Counted from the stretch's first letter, positions 15,301-19,728 are shown. The stretch: 20,319 nucleotides of DNA from Euglena gracilis (GCA_900893395.1 CAAHFI011740132.1:1-20319); one strand, 5' to 3'. Translations and numbers: made by a program. Notes: generated by a model from the letters alone, not told the origin.

Positions 15301-17209
15301 TTGGAATTTCTGGAGTGGCTGACCTCCCCCTCCCCGGGGGGGGGGGGGGGGGGCCTTCTTCCCCCCCCCCTGTCTCATGAACCCACTTGCCCAATGGGGG
15401 TGTCCTGACCGTCTGGTTTGTCATTGTTTACCACAATCCAAATGCCCATAATGGGCATTTTCCCCAATGAGCGTCCCCCGTCCGGAAGGTCCAGCTTGTC
15501 GGGTTAGCACTCATTGGGCTTGGGGGGAGGACACTGTCGGCACTGCAGGGGGACACTGTCAGCACTGCGGGGGGACACTGACGGCACTGCGGGGGGACAG
15601 TGTCGGCACTGCGGGGGGACACTGTCGGCACTGCAGGAGGACGCTGTTGGCACTGCGTGGGGACACTGTTGGCACTGCGGGGGACACCTCCCTCCCCCTA
15701 TGGCGAGGCCCAATCCAGCCCGGGGCCAGCTGACCACGCTGACGCAAGGGCGGTTCATCACAGAGGCCGGCGGGCTCGCCCCCAGCGCCGCCCGGCAGCG
15801 GCCTTCCCAAGCATGCAGTGGGTGCAAACCGACCCACGCCTCCAAAACATCACTTTTCCCAGCCCAACCCCCATCAGCCTTCACTTCTAACTTGGAACCA
15901 CCATCCAGTGAAAATGGCGAGCAGAAACGGGGCACCCAAAACCAGGGATGCATCGCGTAGCAATATAGGACAAAGGACAAACCCGCCCAAAATGCTTTCC
16001 AATCTCCCTCTACAACAAGAAGGGGCTATTTGTAATTTCTCCGTTCGCATCGCATTTGAACCTCGACCCACACGCCCCCCACTGGAGAGGTGCTTTTTTC
16101 CTAGGTTGGTAGACCCTGCACTGGGGGGTTAAGGTGACCCCAAAGTGGTCCAACACCCAAGCCCCGTTACCCCCCCCTCTTCCCCTGCCCATCTGCCCTC
16201 CGCACCCACTTGCCCCCCTGGTTGGTTCACCCATCTTCAAAGCCCGCCTTAACACAAAACAGCCTGGCAGGGTGCGGAAGCCCAGCGATGCAGACTGTTT
16301 GCTGGTCGCCCCTTTGGCGTTGAGGTGGGTGGTGGGGGGATCCCAGCGCTGGAGGGGAGGGCCTGGTGGGGTGTGGGTTCGACCCCCCTGGATGTTTGGA
16401 GGGGTCCGGACCAGGGGTTTTCTTAAGCCCAAGGGGGCCCTACCCCCTCCCTGGGTCCAGTCAGCCAGCACCTCTTTTTCCAGCCAGCACCTCCCAGCTG
16501 GGCTGTGGACCCCCCCCCGGGGGGTCCGCAGCTGAAATAAGGTTCGGGCCAGCCCGGCGAAGCCGGGCTGGACCGGAAAAAAAATTGAAAAAGGGGTCAA
16601 AAGGGCCCAAAAATGGCAGTTTTGGGTCAGTTTTTGGGGGGTCTTCACCTCCAAATTTTGGCTGAAAAAAAATGCCAACCCAGCTGAATTTTGGGCTTTT
16701 TGGGAATTTTTTGGGTCAGCCGGCTGGACCCCCGGGGGTCCATCCAGCACCTTTCTTCCAGCCGGCCCGGCCCGCAGGACCCCCCGAGGGGTGACTGAAA
16801 TCCAGAATCGCGAAAGTTTTTTTCAATTTTTGCGTGCAGAACGGGGTTGATGTTTTGGGTATTCCCTGCCACTCCCCCCCCCCGAAAATTGAACCGTGGC
16901 TGCCCCCCCCCCCAGACCCTGGGCCAGGGGATTTTTTTCCGCGAAGTGTACCGTTGGGTCCCCGGCCACGCGGGTCATACGAGTCGCGTGAGTCACACGC
17001 ACACGAGTCACGCGGGGTCACGCGGGGTGTGCGGGTCACGCGTGCGGCGCTGCCCCCAGCCCTGCTGCTCTTCCTGCACCGCATCGTGATGTGGGTCGTC
17101 ACCTTCCCCCTCTTTTTCTGCGGCCAGAAGAGGGGGAACGACGAGGCGTACTGCGGCGACGGGCACGCCAGCAACCCTCTTCGCAGCCGGGGCAGAGGAC
17201 GCACCATCG
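208..17209 (+). CDS. Probable ASC-family (DEG/ENaC/ASIC-like) channel gene, multi-exon, split by a transposon
   Basis: This entry groups plus-strand exon candidates that probably belong to one gene. Seen: an exon at 911-1072 contains LDFPAVTVC, matching the FPAVT[IV]C signature that follows the first membrane helix of amiloride-sensitive (DEG/ENaC/ASIC) channels. Later exons read CLQYNGKG (compare the family's CYTFN region) and GAYVIVHPP (compare its GFKVLIHDP strand). Beyond the insertion come FDVFILYP and ITEAGGL, compatible with the last extracellular strand and the GG before the second helix, and then a hydrophobic stretch. Known: these are trimeric cation channels of the plasma membrane with two helices and a Cys-rich ectodomain. 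Inferred: the 10,957-bp element lies in the intron between 3888 and 15220. Not all exon phases could be matched, and some exons may be missing or decayed. The gene assignment rests mainly on one motif. Confidence 0.45.
834..892 (+). repeat. TGTGACCCC short tandem repeat
   Basis: Irregular repeats of GTGACCCCT just before the exon with FPAVTVC. Confidence 0.7.
911..1072 (+). CDS. Exon with FPAVTVC channel signature
   Basis: The exon runs from a ctggcag acceptor to a GTACCT donor and ends in phase 1. The frame reads STFQAPVVKTAVAVLDFPAV followed by TVCPGHAVRHARF, with strong G/C at third positions. FPAVTVC is the post-helix-1 signature of DEG/ENaC/ASIC channels. The 10-bp minisatellite just downstream lies in the following intron. 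Confidence 0.6.
1078..1207 (+). repeat. TGACTGAGCG decamer minisatellite
   Basis: About thirteen units with scattered substitutions, in the intron after the FPAVTVC exon. Confidence 0.85.
1486..1633 (+). CDS. Exon, probable ectodomain of the channel-like gene
   Basis: The exon starts in phase 1 after acceptor ctcaaag, matching the phase of the previous exon. It reads SRDSKRVYGAVDTNAAVQDM then YCHLVDSMTTTIGYCY, with coding-like third positions. The end is set at a possible GT (1634). If that is not used, the frame runs to a TAA at 1657 that overlaps an AATAAA. The opposite strand also has an open frame ending at a GTAAGC donor, so the strand is likely but not certain. Confidence 0.45.
1634..1949 (+). 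other. AT-rich intron, no gene seen
   Basis: From about 1650 to 1870 the sequence is strongly AT-rich with AATAAA-like runs and no coding frame. Composition returns to GC-rich just before the next acceptor at 1949. Confidence 0.5.
1950..2078 (+). CDS. Exon candidate with CLQYNGKG
   Basis: After acceptor acccccccag-like sequence the frame reads TTVTIQGSTLSCLQYNGKGS, with almost all third positions G or C. CLQYNG resembles the CYTFN/CxTFN region of ASC channels. The downstream end is uncertain because no clear donor follows. Confidence 0.4.
2401..2515 (+). CDS. Exon candidate, unrecognised
   Basis: A plus-strand frame reads GANAILQSSKSSNSIRLRAA then IVQSVARTASPTLL with G/C-rich third positions. 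Nothing is recognised in it. The minus strand is also open here, so strand and boundaries are weakly supported. Confidence 0.25.
2516..2921 (+). other. Intron-like stretch, ambiguous coding
   Basis: 2590-2720 is open on both strands with no decisive frame. 2740-2890 is AT-rich and contains degenerate copies of GCCATTTT. No gene is supported. Confidence 0.35.
2922..3008 (+). CDS. Exon with GAYVIVHPP
   Basis: The frame reads ALAADTSNTNAGEPTGAYVI followed by VHPPSG. The GAYVIVHPP strand is compatible with the GxxVxIH strand of ASC ectodomains. No AG acceptor lies close upstream, so the exon may really start at the AG near 2963. Confidence 0.4.
3009..3522 (+). other. Intron with no supported gene
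   Basis: Some 500 bases with short open frames of poor codon quality. One run near 3300-3330 reads CNDRGWRQ before a GT, but nothing supports it as an exon. Confidence 0.35.
3523..3693 (+). CDS. Well-formed exon, ectodomain-like
   Basis: The exon lies between acceptor ccaaccaag and donor GTACAC and enters and leaves in phase 1. It reads SSDPELNYDNTFIATPDYFQ, then FVMLYNKTIISGGNQVELNR and PLIIELSMCHP. It has two cysteines, alternating hydrophobic residues and excellent codon quality. The family is not certain; position suits the channel ectodomain. Confidence 0.55.
3793..3888 (+). CDS. Exon candidate before the transposon insertion
   Basis: One frame reads SSTYFNFSISASKSPLKGSN then ESSLVVQGRV, with nearly all third positions G or C, far better than the other two frames. 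Its entry phase does not match the preceding exon through any visible AG, so an exon boundary is misjudged or a base is lost. The large element starts 50 bases downstream. Confidence 0.45.
3934..3938. repeat. Target-site duplication, left (TCTGA)
   Basis: TCTGA lies directly outside the left terminal repeat. The same five bases lie directly outside the right terminal repeat at 14896-14900. Confidence 0.75.
3939..3956 (+). repeat. Left terminal inverted repeat
   Basis: CTTAGGCGGCGCAAATTG matches the right end on the other strand at 17 of 18 positions. The next bases (CCCAAATTTT) are shared with the element end at 18348 but not with the right end of this element. Confidence 0.78.
3989..4008. 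repeat. Element palindrome 1 (imperfect)
   Basis: GGAAGCCGAAAACCGCTTCC, 50 bp inside the left end; like the consensus but with one base fewer in the left arm. Confidence 0.6.
4457..4474. repeat. Element palindrome 2
   Basis: GAAGCGGTTCTCCGTTTC, two differences from a perfect 18-bp palindrome, in the 3' flank of gene B. Confidence 0.65.
4826..4878 (+). repeat. GGTCTG hexamer tandem repeat
   Basis: Repeated GGTCTG/GGGTCT units with one shortened copy, immediately 3' of the gene B stop. Confidence 0.7.
4942..5062 (-). CDS. Gene B exon 10 (C-terminus)
   Basis: The exon follows a pyrimidine-rich acceptor (caaaacag) and reads STKLWFSICYVSGLRRSLMP then RKRSALENIQEMVVDDE before TGA. The basic cluster followed by an acidic tail is a plausible C-terminus. 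The TGA overlaps a GTGAGT, so further splicing cannot be excluded. Confidence 0.5.
4942..9598 (-). CDS. Gene B: ParB-like domain protein of the element, about ten exons, decayed
   Basis: Seen: translation can start at the ATG at 9598 (MAPKRLAKADTMGQSIPKLL). Exons 9505-9598, 9121-9258, 8555-8925 and 8403 onward join with matching phases (1, 1, 0). Residues about 32-95 read LVLDVDLSRGQVSRPRQEHV then DLITELQNNPPQELVLTAWL, then WVILSGQHRFLAAS. This is the ParB/sulfiredoxin-fold pattern: a strand, R..xVxxL...I, and G(Q/H)HR at about residues 87-90. A charged helical stretch follows. The remainder, down to RKRSALENIQEMVVDDE and a TGA, matches nothing I recognise. Known: ParB proteins bind palindromic parS sites and many bind CTP. 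Inferred: a DNA-binding protein of the element. At least two in-frame TAG codons, several frame changes and a nested MITE mark this copy as a pseudogene or an error-bearing assembly. It lies downstream of gene A on the same strand and could even be the same transcription unit. Confidence 0.65.
5215..5605 (-). CDS. Gene B exon 9 (charged linker)
   Basis: The upstream part reads WPKDVHSRIVRHVALNVSGF. After a change of frame, a Lys/Ser/Glu-rich linker follows (KESKSKETKESQDKPK and KESKDKPDKKTKDTPKKS) containing one in-frame TAG. Such a linker is expected to be disordered. Boundaries are approximate. Confidence 0.45.
5656..5673. repeat. Element palindrome 3, gene B intron 8/9
   Basis: GAAGCGGTTTTACGCTTC, one mismatch from perfect; the only copy in this intron. 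Confidence 0.7.
5800..6068 (-). CDS. Gene B exon 8
   Basis: Open from acceptor ggtgcag to donor GTTACT. It reads ADVAHLVPVEVVWWFLWWLE then VATADWVMVMSSRAVLTAQL, ending ADGLPPVVWAQG. It is Trp-rich with very good codon quality. The alternating hydrophobic strands could fit a Rossmann-like or methyltransferase-like fold, but no catalytic motif is visible. Confidence 0.5.
6385..6402. repeat. Element palindrome 4, gene B intron 7/8
   Basis: GAAGCGCTTTTCCGCTTC, one mismatch; the only copy in this intron. Confidence 0.7.
6459..7077 (-). CDS. Gene B exon 7 (largest exon)
   Basis: Acceptor gatgtcag, donor GTGTTC. It reads VVPRHWPPIEVVRRAPLWAD, a Lys/Arg/Glu-rich linker (TPGKPKRPEEEVSSTQ, possibly a nuclear localisation signal), then IHVVPMQSTDNTWPNNLRLL and PMIVVGADIDLRDL. 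One in-frame TAG interrupts the frame before ARLSNMMGSERTVFREDILL. No family recognised. Confidence 0.5.
7212..7332 (-). CDS. Gene B exon 6
   Basis: Acceptor gttgcag, donor GTTAAC. The frame reads VDLAQVAALETALQPEHVKM then PMTGVKWRWRLNPH. Entry phase fits only if the upstream donor is slightly different from the one chosen. Confidence 0.4.
7360..7377. repeat. Element palindrome 5, gene B intron 5/6
   Basis: GAAGCCAAAAAACGCTTC, a diverged copy with intact GAAGC/GCTTC arms. Confidence 0.6.
7504..7588 (-). CDS. Gene B exon 5
   Basis: The frame reads AARQETAKLVRRRTWTWLLQ then HPELDAD, strongly helical and basic. It ends at a GTTCTT donor. Confidence 0.4.
7649..7666. repeat. Element palindrome 6, gene B intron 4/5
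   Basis: GAAGCGGAAACACGCTTC, one mismatch; the only copy in this intron. Confidence 0.7.
7742..8403 (-). CDS. Gene B exon 4, split by a nested MITE
   Basis: The 5' part (8403-8309) reads GTWVKAMIPVTEWVLQSGTE then AVEVVKRMEA, in phase with exon 3. The 3' part (7882-7742) reads HTFKCLEAIHHPDDYAELA and, in another frame, VMLDEKAKPTTQRLVQAS. The hAT-type MITE sits between the two parts, and the target duplication on the 5' side of the exon now supplies a TGA. Two frame changes lie in the 3' part. Confidence 0.5.
7875..7882. repeat. MITE target duplication, left
   Basis: CCTCTGGC, paired with CCTCAGGC at 8309-8316 (7 of 8 identical), the 8-bp length typical of hAT elements. Confidence 0.65.
7883..8308. 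mobile_element. Non-autonomous hAT-type MITE (426 bp)
   Basis: The left end CAGGGGTTTCTTAAG faces a right end that reads CAGGGGTTTTCTTAAAG on the other strand, flanked by an 8-bp duplication with one mismatch. CAGGG termini and 8-bp duplications are hAT features. The interior is non-coding, with CCAGCCAGCA repeats, poly-C/poly-G blocks that can pair, and a GGCCGGCC palindrome. A diverged relative lies at 16412. It inserted into gene B exon 4. Confidence 0.72.
8440..8457. repeat. Element palindrome 7, gene B intron 3/4
   Basis: GAAGCGGGAAAACGCTTC; the only copy in this 151-bp intron. Confidence 0.7.
8555..8925 (-). CDS. Gene B exon 3 (ParB-like domain, second half)
   Basis: Acceptor tttcgcag, donor GTGAAT, in-phase on both sides. 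It reads TGKWVILSGQHRFLAASAIA, the GQHR signature of ParB/DGQHR-type domains. Charged helices follow (FTEKFRRKVVKENTHIKERQ and DMTLADRLQWLLKEDTYN). The frame is open over all 371 bases. Confidence 0.7.
9121..9258 (-). CDS. Gene B exon 2 (ParB-like domain, first half)
   Basis: Acceptor accctgcag, donor GTGTCC, phase 1 on both sides. It reads DGQLVLDVDLSRGQVSRPRQ then EHVNDLITELQNNPPQELVL, the N-terminal strand and helix of a ParB-like domain. Confidence 0.7.
9316..9333. repeat. Element palindrome 8, gene B intron 1/2
   Basis: GAAGCGTGTTTCCATTTC, three mismatches, but pairing extends outward by CAAT/ATTG. Confidence 0.6.
9505..9598 (-). CDS. Gene B exon 1
   Basis: An ATG at 9598 opens a frame reading MAPKRLAKADTMGQSIPKLL then EDEEMWLQRDQ, ending in phase 1 at a GTTAGA donor, which joins exon 2 in frame. 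An AG also lies just upstream of the ATG, so this could be an internal exon of a longer gene that includes gene A. Confidence 0.55.
9599..9990. other. Spacer between gene A and gene B
   Basis: AT-richer sequence with no coding frame of good quality and no element palindrome. It could be an intergenic promoter region or a long intron. Confidence 0.4.
9994..10012. repeat. Perfect 8-bp stem hairpin at the gene A end
   Basis: ATCCGACG, loop AAG, CGTCGGAT. It lies in the frame that reads HISDASSDVS, so it may be partly coding. Confidence 0.6.
10000..11147 (-). CDS. Gene A exon 3
   Basis: The exon begins after acceptor gcgactcag (or TAG three bases on) and reads DDPNGGLYSLWDN. With frame changes it goes on through YPYQLLQGLWNILVFYAPAL, QTVYLEGETAWWHP and SPGRPPSEYQQTISLALLGW to an acidic tail. 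Its 3' limit near 10000 is approximate. Confidence 0.5.
10000..12430 (-). CDS. Gene A: unrecognised protein of the element, three or more exons, decayed
   Basis: I do not recognise this family. The N-terminal exon reads REVYLRSSSHRPRWLGQLAT and then, in another frame, NHQVVLWLNNFCWLRWGTDP. That strand followed by [DN]N, with a later NLTAF, recalls RNase-H-like transposase relatives only faintly. The middle exon reads LPLLYGIWHAYKHTV-type sequence: AEVPLLYGIWHAYKHTVPIV then FRAFFPVLAHLEVTPGDH. The last exon carries YPYQLLQGLWNILVFYAPAL, TMRWLVDLETCPTWKAPEPL and an acidic Ser/Tyr-rich tail with SLYEPPESLYEPP. Several in-frame stops and single-base-type frame changes are present. By position in a TIR element it is the best candidate for a transposase or partner of the ParB-like protein, but no catalytic triad could be assigned. 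Confidence 0.5.
10204..10221. repeat. Element palindrome 9, inside gene A coding exon
   Basis: GAAGCGGTTCTCCGCTTC; on the minus strand it encodes EAENRF. Confidence 0.75.
10234..10251. repeat. Element palindrome 10, inside gene A coding exon
   Basis: CAAGCGGTTTTCCACTTC; on the minus strand it encodes EVENRL. Confidence 0.7.
11198..11215. repeat. Element palindrome 11 (perfect), gene A intron 2/3
   Basis: GAAGCGGAAAACCGCTTC, a perfect 18-bp palindrome in a 111-bp intron. Confidence 0.8.
11259..11816 (-). CDS. Gene A exon 2
   Basis: Acceptor catccag, donor GTGAGT. Apart from one in-frame TAG the frame is coherent: ELCDLIGNLEVVATSCCTAS, then VSANLDLLLVLQTAKSLQHL, IHYRCLRLLYSALASRYYMS and YGIWHAYKHTVPIVFRAFFP. 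It is strongly helical and looks like a conserved globular domain. Confidence 0.6.
11817..11882 (-). other. Short gene A intron with half a palindrome
   Basis: A 66-bp GT-AG intron. It holds TGAAGCGG without a matching right arm, apparently a degraded palindrome copy. Confidence 0.5.
11883..12430 (-). CDS. Gene A exon 1 (or first recognisable exon)
   Basis: It reads ELFHDAFVAREVGAQAIVAL, then after a TGA MVRLNRRSRRTVDVVREVYL and WRTLHRQAQPFADPSTVAQN, then in another frame HTEEPLAARAAIAARGILAF and LRNHQVVLWLNNFCWLRWG. The true start could lie further upstream. Confidence 0.5.
12571..12588. repeat. Element palindrome 12
   Basis: GAAGCAGATAACCGCTTC, upstream of gene A. Confidence 0.65.
12662..12679. 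repeat. Element palindrome 13
   Basis: GAAGCGGTTTTACGCTTC, with the outer pairing extended by AT/AT. Confidence 0.7.
12680..13029. other. Upstream region of gene A, no gene seen
   Basis: A minus-strand frame of 117 codons covers part of it, but codon quality is poor and nothing is recognised. It may contain the gene A promoter or 5' untranslated sequence. Confidence 0.35.
13030..13047. repeat. Element palindrome 14
   Basis: GAAGCGTTTTTCCACTTG, a diverged copy opening the right-hand array. Confidence 0.55.
13097..13238. ncRNA. Structured segment 1 of the right-end array
   Basis: The ends GGGTAGTGATTGTGATCAC and GTGATCACAGTTGCTACCC pair at 16 of 19 positions around a 104-base interior. There is no credible coding frame. 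It may be an RNA gene, a nested small inverted-repeat element, or a DNA site cluster. Confidence 0.35.
13257..13274. repeat. Element palindrome 15
   Basis: GAAGCGGATTTCCGCTGC, preceded by a second small palindrome GCTTCATATGAAGC. Confidence 0.65.
13321..13361. ncRNA. Structured segment 2: strong hairpin
   Basis: ACCGTATGTGG pairs with CCACTTACGGT (10 of 11), with an inner GGGG/CCCC stem. Confidence 0.4.
13463..13480. repeat. Element palindrome 16
   Basis: GAAGCGGTTTTCCACTTC, one mismatch, outer pairing extended by T/A. Confidence 0.7.
13600..13750. ncRNA. Structured segment 3: three hairpins
   Basis: GGTGGACC/GGTCCACC (13634-13661), AACAAT/ATTGTT (13692-13706) and GGTAC/GTACC (13719-13748) follow each other. 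A plus-strand open frame covers the region, but its codons are not like those of the other exons. Confidence 0.35.
13789..13806. repeat. Element palindrome 17
   Basis: GAAGCGGAAAACCGCCTC, one mismatch. Confidence 0.7.
13957..14076. ncRNA. Structured segment 4: nested stems
   Basis: GGGGAGCCTGGAC pairs with GGTCCAGCCTCTCCCC at the ends. Inside, CCGTA/TACGG and ACCCCTGA/TCAGGGGT form a second stem. Confidence 0.4.
14108..14125. repeat. Element palindrome 18
   Basis: TAAACGGAAAACCGCTTG, arms changed at the tips but core intact. Confidence 0.6.
14252..14396. ncRNA. Structured segment 5: 145-base multi-stem fold
   Basis: TTCTGTCT and AGACAGAA close the ends. GCGGGC pairs with GCCCGC, and GACACCGACG pairs perfectly with CGTCGGTGTC around an 8-base loop (14343-14370). 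This is the most RNA-like segment of the array. No known RNA family is recognised. Confidence 0.45.
14503..14520. repeat. Element palindrome 19
   Basis: GAAGCGGTATTCCGCTTC, near-perfect, with outer pairing AT.../...AT. Confidence 0.75.
14735..14752. repeat. Element palindrome 20
   Basis: GAAGCGGTTTTCTGATTC, the last copy, about 145 bp inside the right end. Confidence 0.6.
14878..14895 (-). repeat. Right terminal inverted repeat
   Basis: On the minus strand it reads CTTAGGCGGCGTAAATTG, matching the left end at 17 of 18 positions. Confidence 0.78.
14896..14900. repeat. Target-site duplication, right (TCTGA)
   Basis: Perfect copy of the five bases outside the left end. Confidence 0.75.
14901..15219 (+). 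other. Host intron remainder
   Basis: Continuation of the channel-like gene intron after the insertion. It has a poly-G run near 15032 and no supported exon. Confidence 0.45.
15220..15299 (+). CDS. Channel-like gene exon after the insertion
   Basis: Acceptor gggcaag, donor GTTGG, ending in phase 1. It reads APPFDVFILYPEQAAYVQRQ then FQP, with excellent codon quality. FDVFILY suits the last extracellular strand of ASC channels. Confidence 0.55.
15331..15371. repeat. Poly-G run facing poly-C run
   Basis: About 20 G residues, a short spacer and about 12 C residues. It can form a hairpin and is likely to be length-variable or mis-assembled. Confidence 0.6.
15525..15688 (+). repeat. 22-bp minisatellite, about seven copies
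   Basis: The unit is close to GGGGGACACTGTCGGCACTG plus CG, with one or two changes per copy. It lies in the intron between two channel-like exons. Confidence 0.85.
15719..15817 (+). CDS. Channel-like gene exon with ITEAGGL
   Basis: Acceptor aatccag, donor GTGGGT, entering and leaving in phase 1, as its neighbours require. It reads RGQLTTLTQGRFITEAGGLA then PSAARQRPSQAC. EAGGL could correspond to the GG turn before the second helix of ASC channels. Confidence 0.5.
16412..16790. mobile_element. Diverged relative of the hAT-type MITE, right end not found
   Basis: The left end CAGGGGTTTTCTTAAGCC matches the MITE at 7883, followed by the same order of features: GTCCAGCCAGCCAGCA-like repeats, a poly-C/poly-G pair, TGAAATAA and a GC palindrome. 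The expected TTAAGAAAACCCCTG end is missing. The similarity fades near 16790, so the right limit is approximate. Confidence 0.6.
16968..17043 (+). repeat. GTCACGCG-type short repeats
   Basis: Irregular repeats of GAGTCACGCG and GGGTCACGCG just before the acceptor of the next exon. Confidence 0.55.
17060..17209 (+). CDS. Channel-like gene exon with a membrane segment
   Basis: Acceptor ctgcccccag, phase 1 as required. It reads LLLFLHRIVMWVVTFPLFFC then GQKRGNDEAYCGDGHASNP. The hydrophobic run is long enough for a membrane helix and is followed by a basic cluster. It would be the second helix if the gene is an ASC channel. Confidence 0.5.
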
Positions 17210-17668
17210 GTTTAGATACGCGTGTGCCCAACAAGGTTGGTGTGACCCCCACCCCAAACCAGGATTTGAGTTGGCAACCAACCTAAGAAATCTCCTGCTG
17301 GGGAATCACCAAACAAGTGCCACGCAGGCAGTATGGAATGAGGGGAACCGCAAGCATTGTCATTATGTGGCAGTTTGACAAATTGAACATTTGTGCTGAA
17401 AGACGACTGTAATTTTGCTGAAAATTGGGGAATTTGAGCAAGGTGACTGCATGTGCAATTTTAGTTCTGGGAATTTGAATTTGCCCCCCCCCAATATACA
17501 AAGTGCCAAATGTAAACCTAGGAGAGGCTTGAAATCCTACCAGAAATTTTAAATTGGGTTTAATTGGGCTACATAATTTACACATCACATTTGTTTCAGC
17601 TTTGGTTACATGGGGTCAGCACAATCTAACTGGAAATAGTCACATGGCAATTTCAATGGCAAGTTGTC

Positions 17669-17815
17669 AGGCTCCCCGGTACCGGCCAACCTGTCAGGGT
17701 CATTTTTCATTGACTTTCTTGAAATGCCCTACCGGGAAACTGTCAGGGTCCTTGGTAACGGCCAACCTCTGACAGGAAGTCGTCAGGGTCCCCAACACCG
17801 GCCAACCTGTCAGGT
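17669..17815 (+). repeat. GGCCAACCTGTCAGG repeat block
   Basis: Three copies of a unit like GTCAGGGTCC...CCGGCCAACCTGTCAGG at uneven spacing. Confidence 0.6.
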
Positions 17816-18093
17816 GACCGTTTTCCAGGAGGGGAGGGGGTAGGTACGTGCAACAACTTTCGGATGGAAAATAATAAATATGCATACACATACAGGTGGA
17901 TTGTGGGCATGCGCGCTTTTCGGAGTAGGCTCTGCAGTGCACTTCCGGCGGTGTGCACTGTGATTAGTTTGGAATTACCAACCACACATCCACAGTCAAA
18001 ATCAGGTTGTGTGGAAATTCTCCTGCAGCGTGCACATTGGAAGGAAGTGCCGGGCTGGTGGTGCATGTCAACCTTGTGTCGTGTGTTGAAGTC

Positions 18094-18235
18094 GGACACG
18101 CGCGCACACACACACCCACACACACACCCACCCCTATGAGCTCCATGCACACACAACATGAATGCACAAGCAAACAAGCACACACACCACTGTGTGTGTC
18201 CCCACAAGTGTCGCGCGCGCGCACACACATTCTCT
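18094..18235 (+). repeat. CA-rich microsatellite region
   Basis: ACACACAC runs mixed with CGCGCG and CACCCA units. Confidence 0.75.
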
Positions 18236-18401
18236 CCCCATTTTTTGAAAGGTTTTCTCCCCATCCTTCAAAGAACCTCTGGGCAGGCGCCTCACGCTTG
18301 AACACGGCAAGCACTGCGAGACCGACTCTCAGCCCACCCCCTATAGGCTTAGGCGGCGCTAATTGCCCAATTTTTTTTCCAATTTCTGTGCATATGAGGT
18401 G

Positions 18402-18419
18402 CGCGGGTTTCCGCTTAGG
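18402..18419. repeat. Second-element palindrome, partial
   Basis: CGCGGGTTTCCGCTTAG, core preserved, left arm degraded. Confidence 0.4.
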
Positions 18420-18782
18420 ATACCCCACGGTCTTTGTGCTCAAAATTTTGAGAGGGTGACACCAGCACAAAAATTTGGGCGATTTTGAAAATTTATGGCT
18501 GTTTTAGGGGGGGGGTTGGAAAACACCCCCCTGGAACGCCTTGAAATTTTGAAAAATAGAAAACAGCCGGAGAACACCTGGCCTCCGGAGCCCCGGTTAT
18601 TTGGCAATGCTACCAGACCCCCCCCCTGTGGAGGGGGGTGACACGGTGTTGCAGGTGAAGAAGAGGCAACCGCCTAAGCAACCCGCCCATTTTTGAACCT
18701 CTCGTGAGTCCCGAGGTCCAGTGATGGGGGAGGTGAACAGACAGCACTGCCCAAAAGATGTTATAATTTCTGGAAAGGGATG

Positions 18783-18804
18783 TTTTAGGCGGTAAACCGC
18801 AAAA
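18783..18804. repeat. Second-element palindrome A
   Basis: TTTTAGGCGGTAAACCGC then AAAA; core GCGGTAAACCGC perfect and outer TTTT/AAAA pairing. Confidence 0.65.
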
Positions 18805-18874
18805 TTTGTTTTTGTGATGAAGAGATGCTACCTTAACAGAGGGGACTGGCCTGGGAAGAAAGGTAAAAATGAGG

Positions 18875-18894
18875 TTAGGCGGTTTACCGCCTAA
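18875..18894. repeat. Second-element palindrome B (perfect 20 bp)
   Basis: TTAGGCGGTTTACCGCCTAA is perfectly self-complementary, and its arm equals bases 2-9 of the element terminus. Confidence 0.8.
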
Positions 18895-18949
18895 AGAAGT
18901 GATGATTTCGCAACGAGGTGTGCGCTATGTGTGCTTGCCCCGGGTGCCC

Positions 18950-19168
18950 TGATTGGTTTACAAGCTCCCCAGCATCCCCCTCCTCCTGGGCTGTGCACCA
19001 CACCGTATCATTTGGCAGCGCGGGATGACAGTTGGACCAGGAAGGCGCGGGAGGGAGGGAGGCGTGGTTGTCTGTGCTGCTATCCGGAACAGAGATGTTA
19101 GGAAAGGCTTCAACACCATTCTTGCCATCACAAGTTCAAGAACTTTGAGAAACTTGGGGCCAAGATGA
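18950..19168. CDS. Possible coding stretch in the second element, strand undecided
   Basis: A plus-strand frame reads YKLPSIPLLLGCAPHRIIWQ and a minus-strand frame reads PGPTVIPRCQMIRCGAQPRR before a stop. Neither has clear splice sites or a recognised family. Confidence 0.2.
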
Positions 19169-19710
19169 ACTGAAATGGGATGCGGTTTGAGTCCCCCAAA
19201 TTTATTCATTAACAACTTCACGTGATTACCGAGTTCTGGAGGTTTCAGCGCGTTCCCATTCCCACTCCCACGTGTCATCTACAAACACGAACTCTTCTCA
19301 TTCTCAAACCCTTCTGCACGGGTTTCCGCCTGAAAGATCCCCAGCTCACCCACATCATTCAAATGCCGTGTGTGATGCATCCCCACCCCGACGCAGCACC
19401 ATCCACCAAACAAAATAAATATCCAACACAACATGCCCACCCATTCTTGGCAGCTGTGCTTGAAAGTTTCTAATGTTTCATGCATTCATGTGCGAGGAGA
19501 TCCGCCTGGAAAGGGTCTTGCAAAAAAAAGTTGTGTTCTGTTTCCGCACCGCCTCAAATGAAATTTTGAGTATCTCTCAGCAGGGGTTGACAGGTGGGAA
19601 AAAATGTTCAGTTTTGCGTGGCCCAGCTGTGCCACCAGCAGGAAACTTGTGCGCTGACAAATTAAGGACACCGGGAAGAGGACTTTGAGGCGTTATTGAA
19701 CGATAGCAGT

Positions 19711-19728
19711 GGGCGGTTTTCCGCCTAA
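19711..19728. repeat. Second-element palindrome C
   Basis: GGGCGGTTTTCCGCCTAA, with perfect GGCGG/CCGCC arms. Confidence 0.7.

Larger units (their letters stand above)
15818..17059 (+). other. Long intron with repeats
   Basis: Holds the MITE relative at 16412 and GTCACGCGGG-type repeats near 16970-17043. No exon of good quality was found. Confidence 0.4.
17210..18347 (+). other. Non-coding stretch with simple repeats
   Basis: About 1.1 kb without a supported exon. It contains the 17669-17815 repeat block and a CA-rich microsatellite. Confidence 0.45.

Noticed and set aside
16370-16395. tRNA-like B box (GGTTCGACCCC)
   Set aside because: No A box, acceptor stem or cloverleaf could be drawn around it; it lies in poly-C rich sequence.
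18656-18678. CCGCCTAAG as the right end of the second element
   Set aside because: The following bases do not repeat the ATAGG left flank, the AAATTG part of the terminal repeat is missing, and palindromes of the element continue beyond this point.
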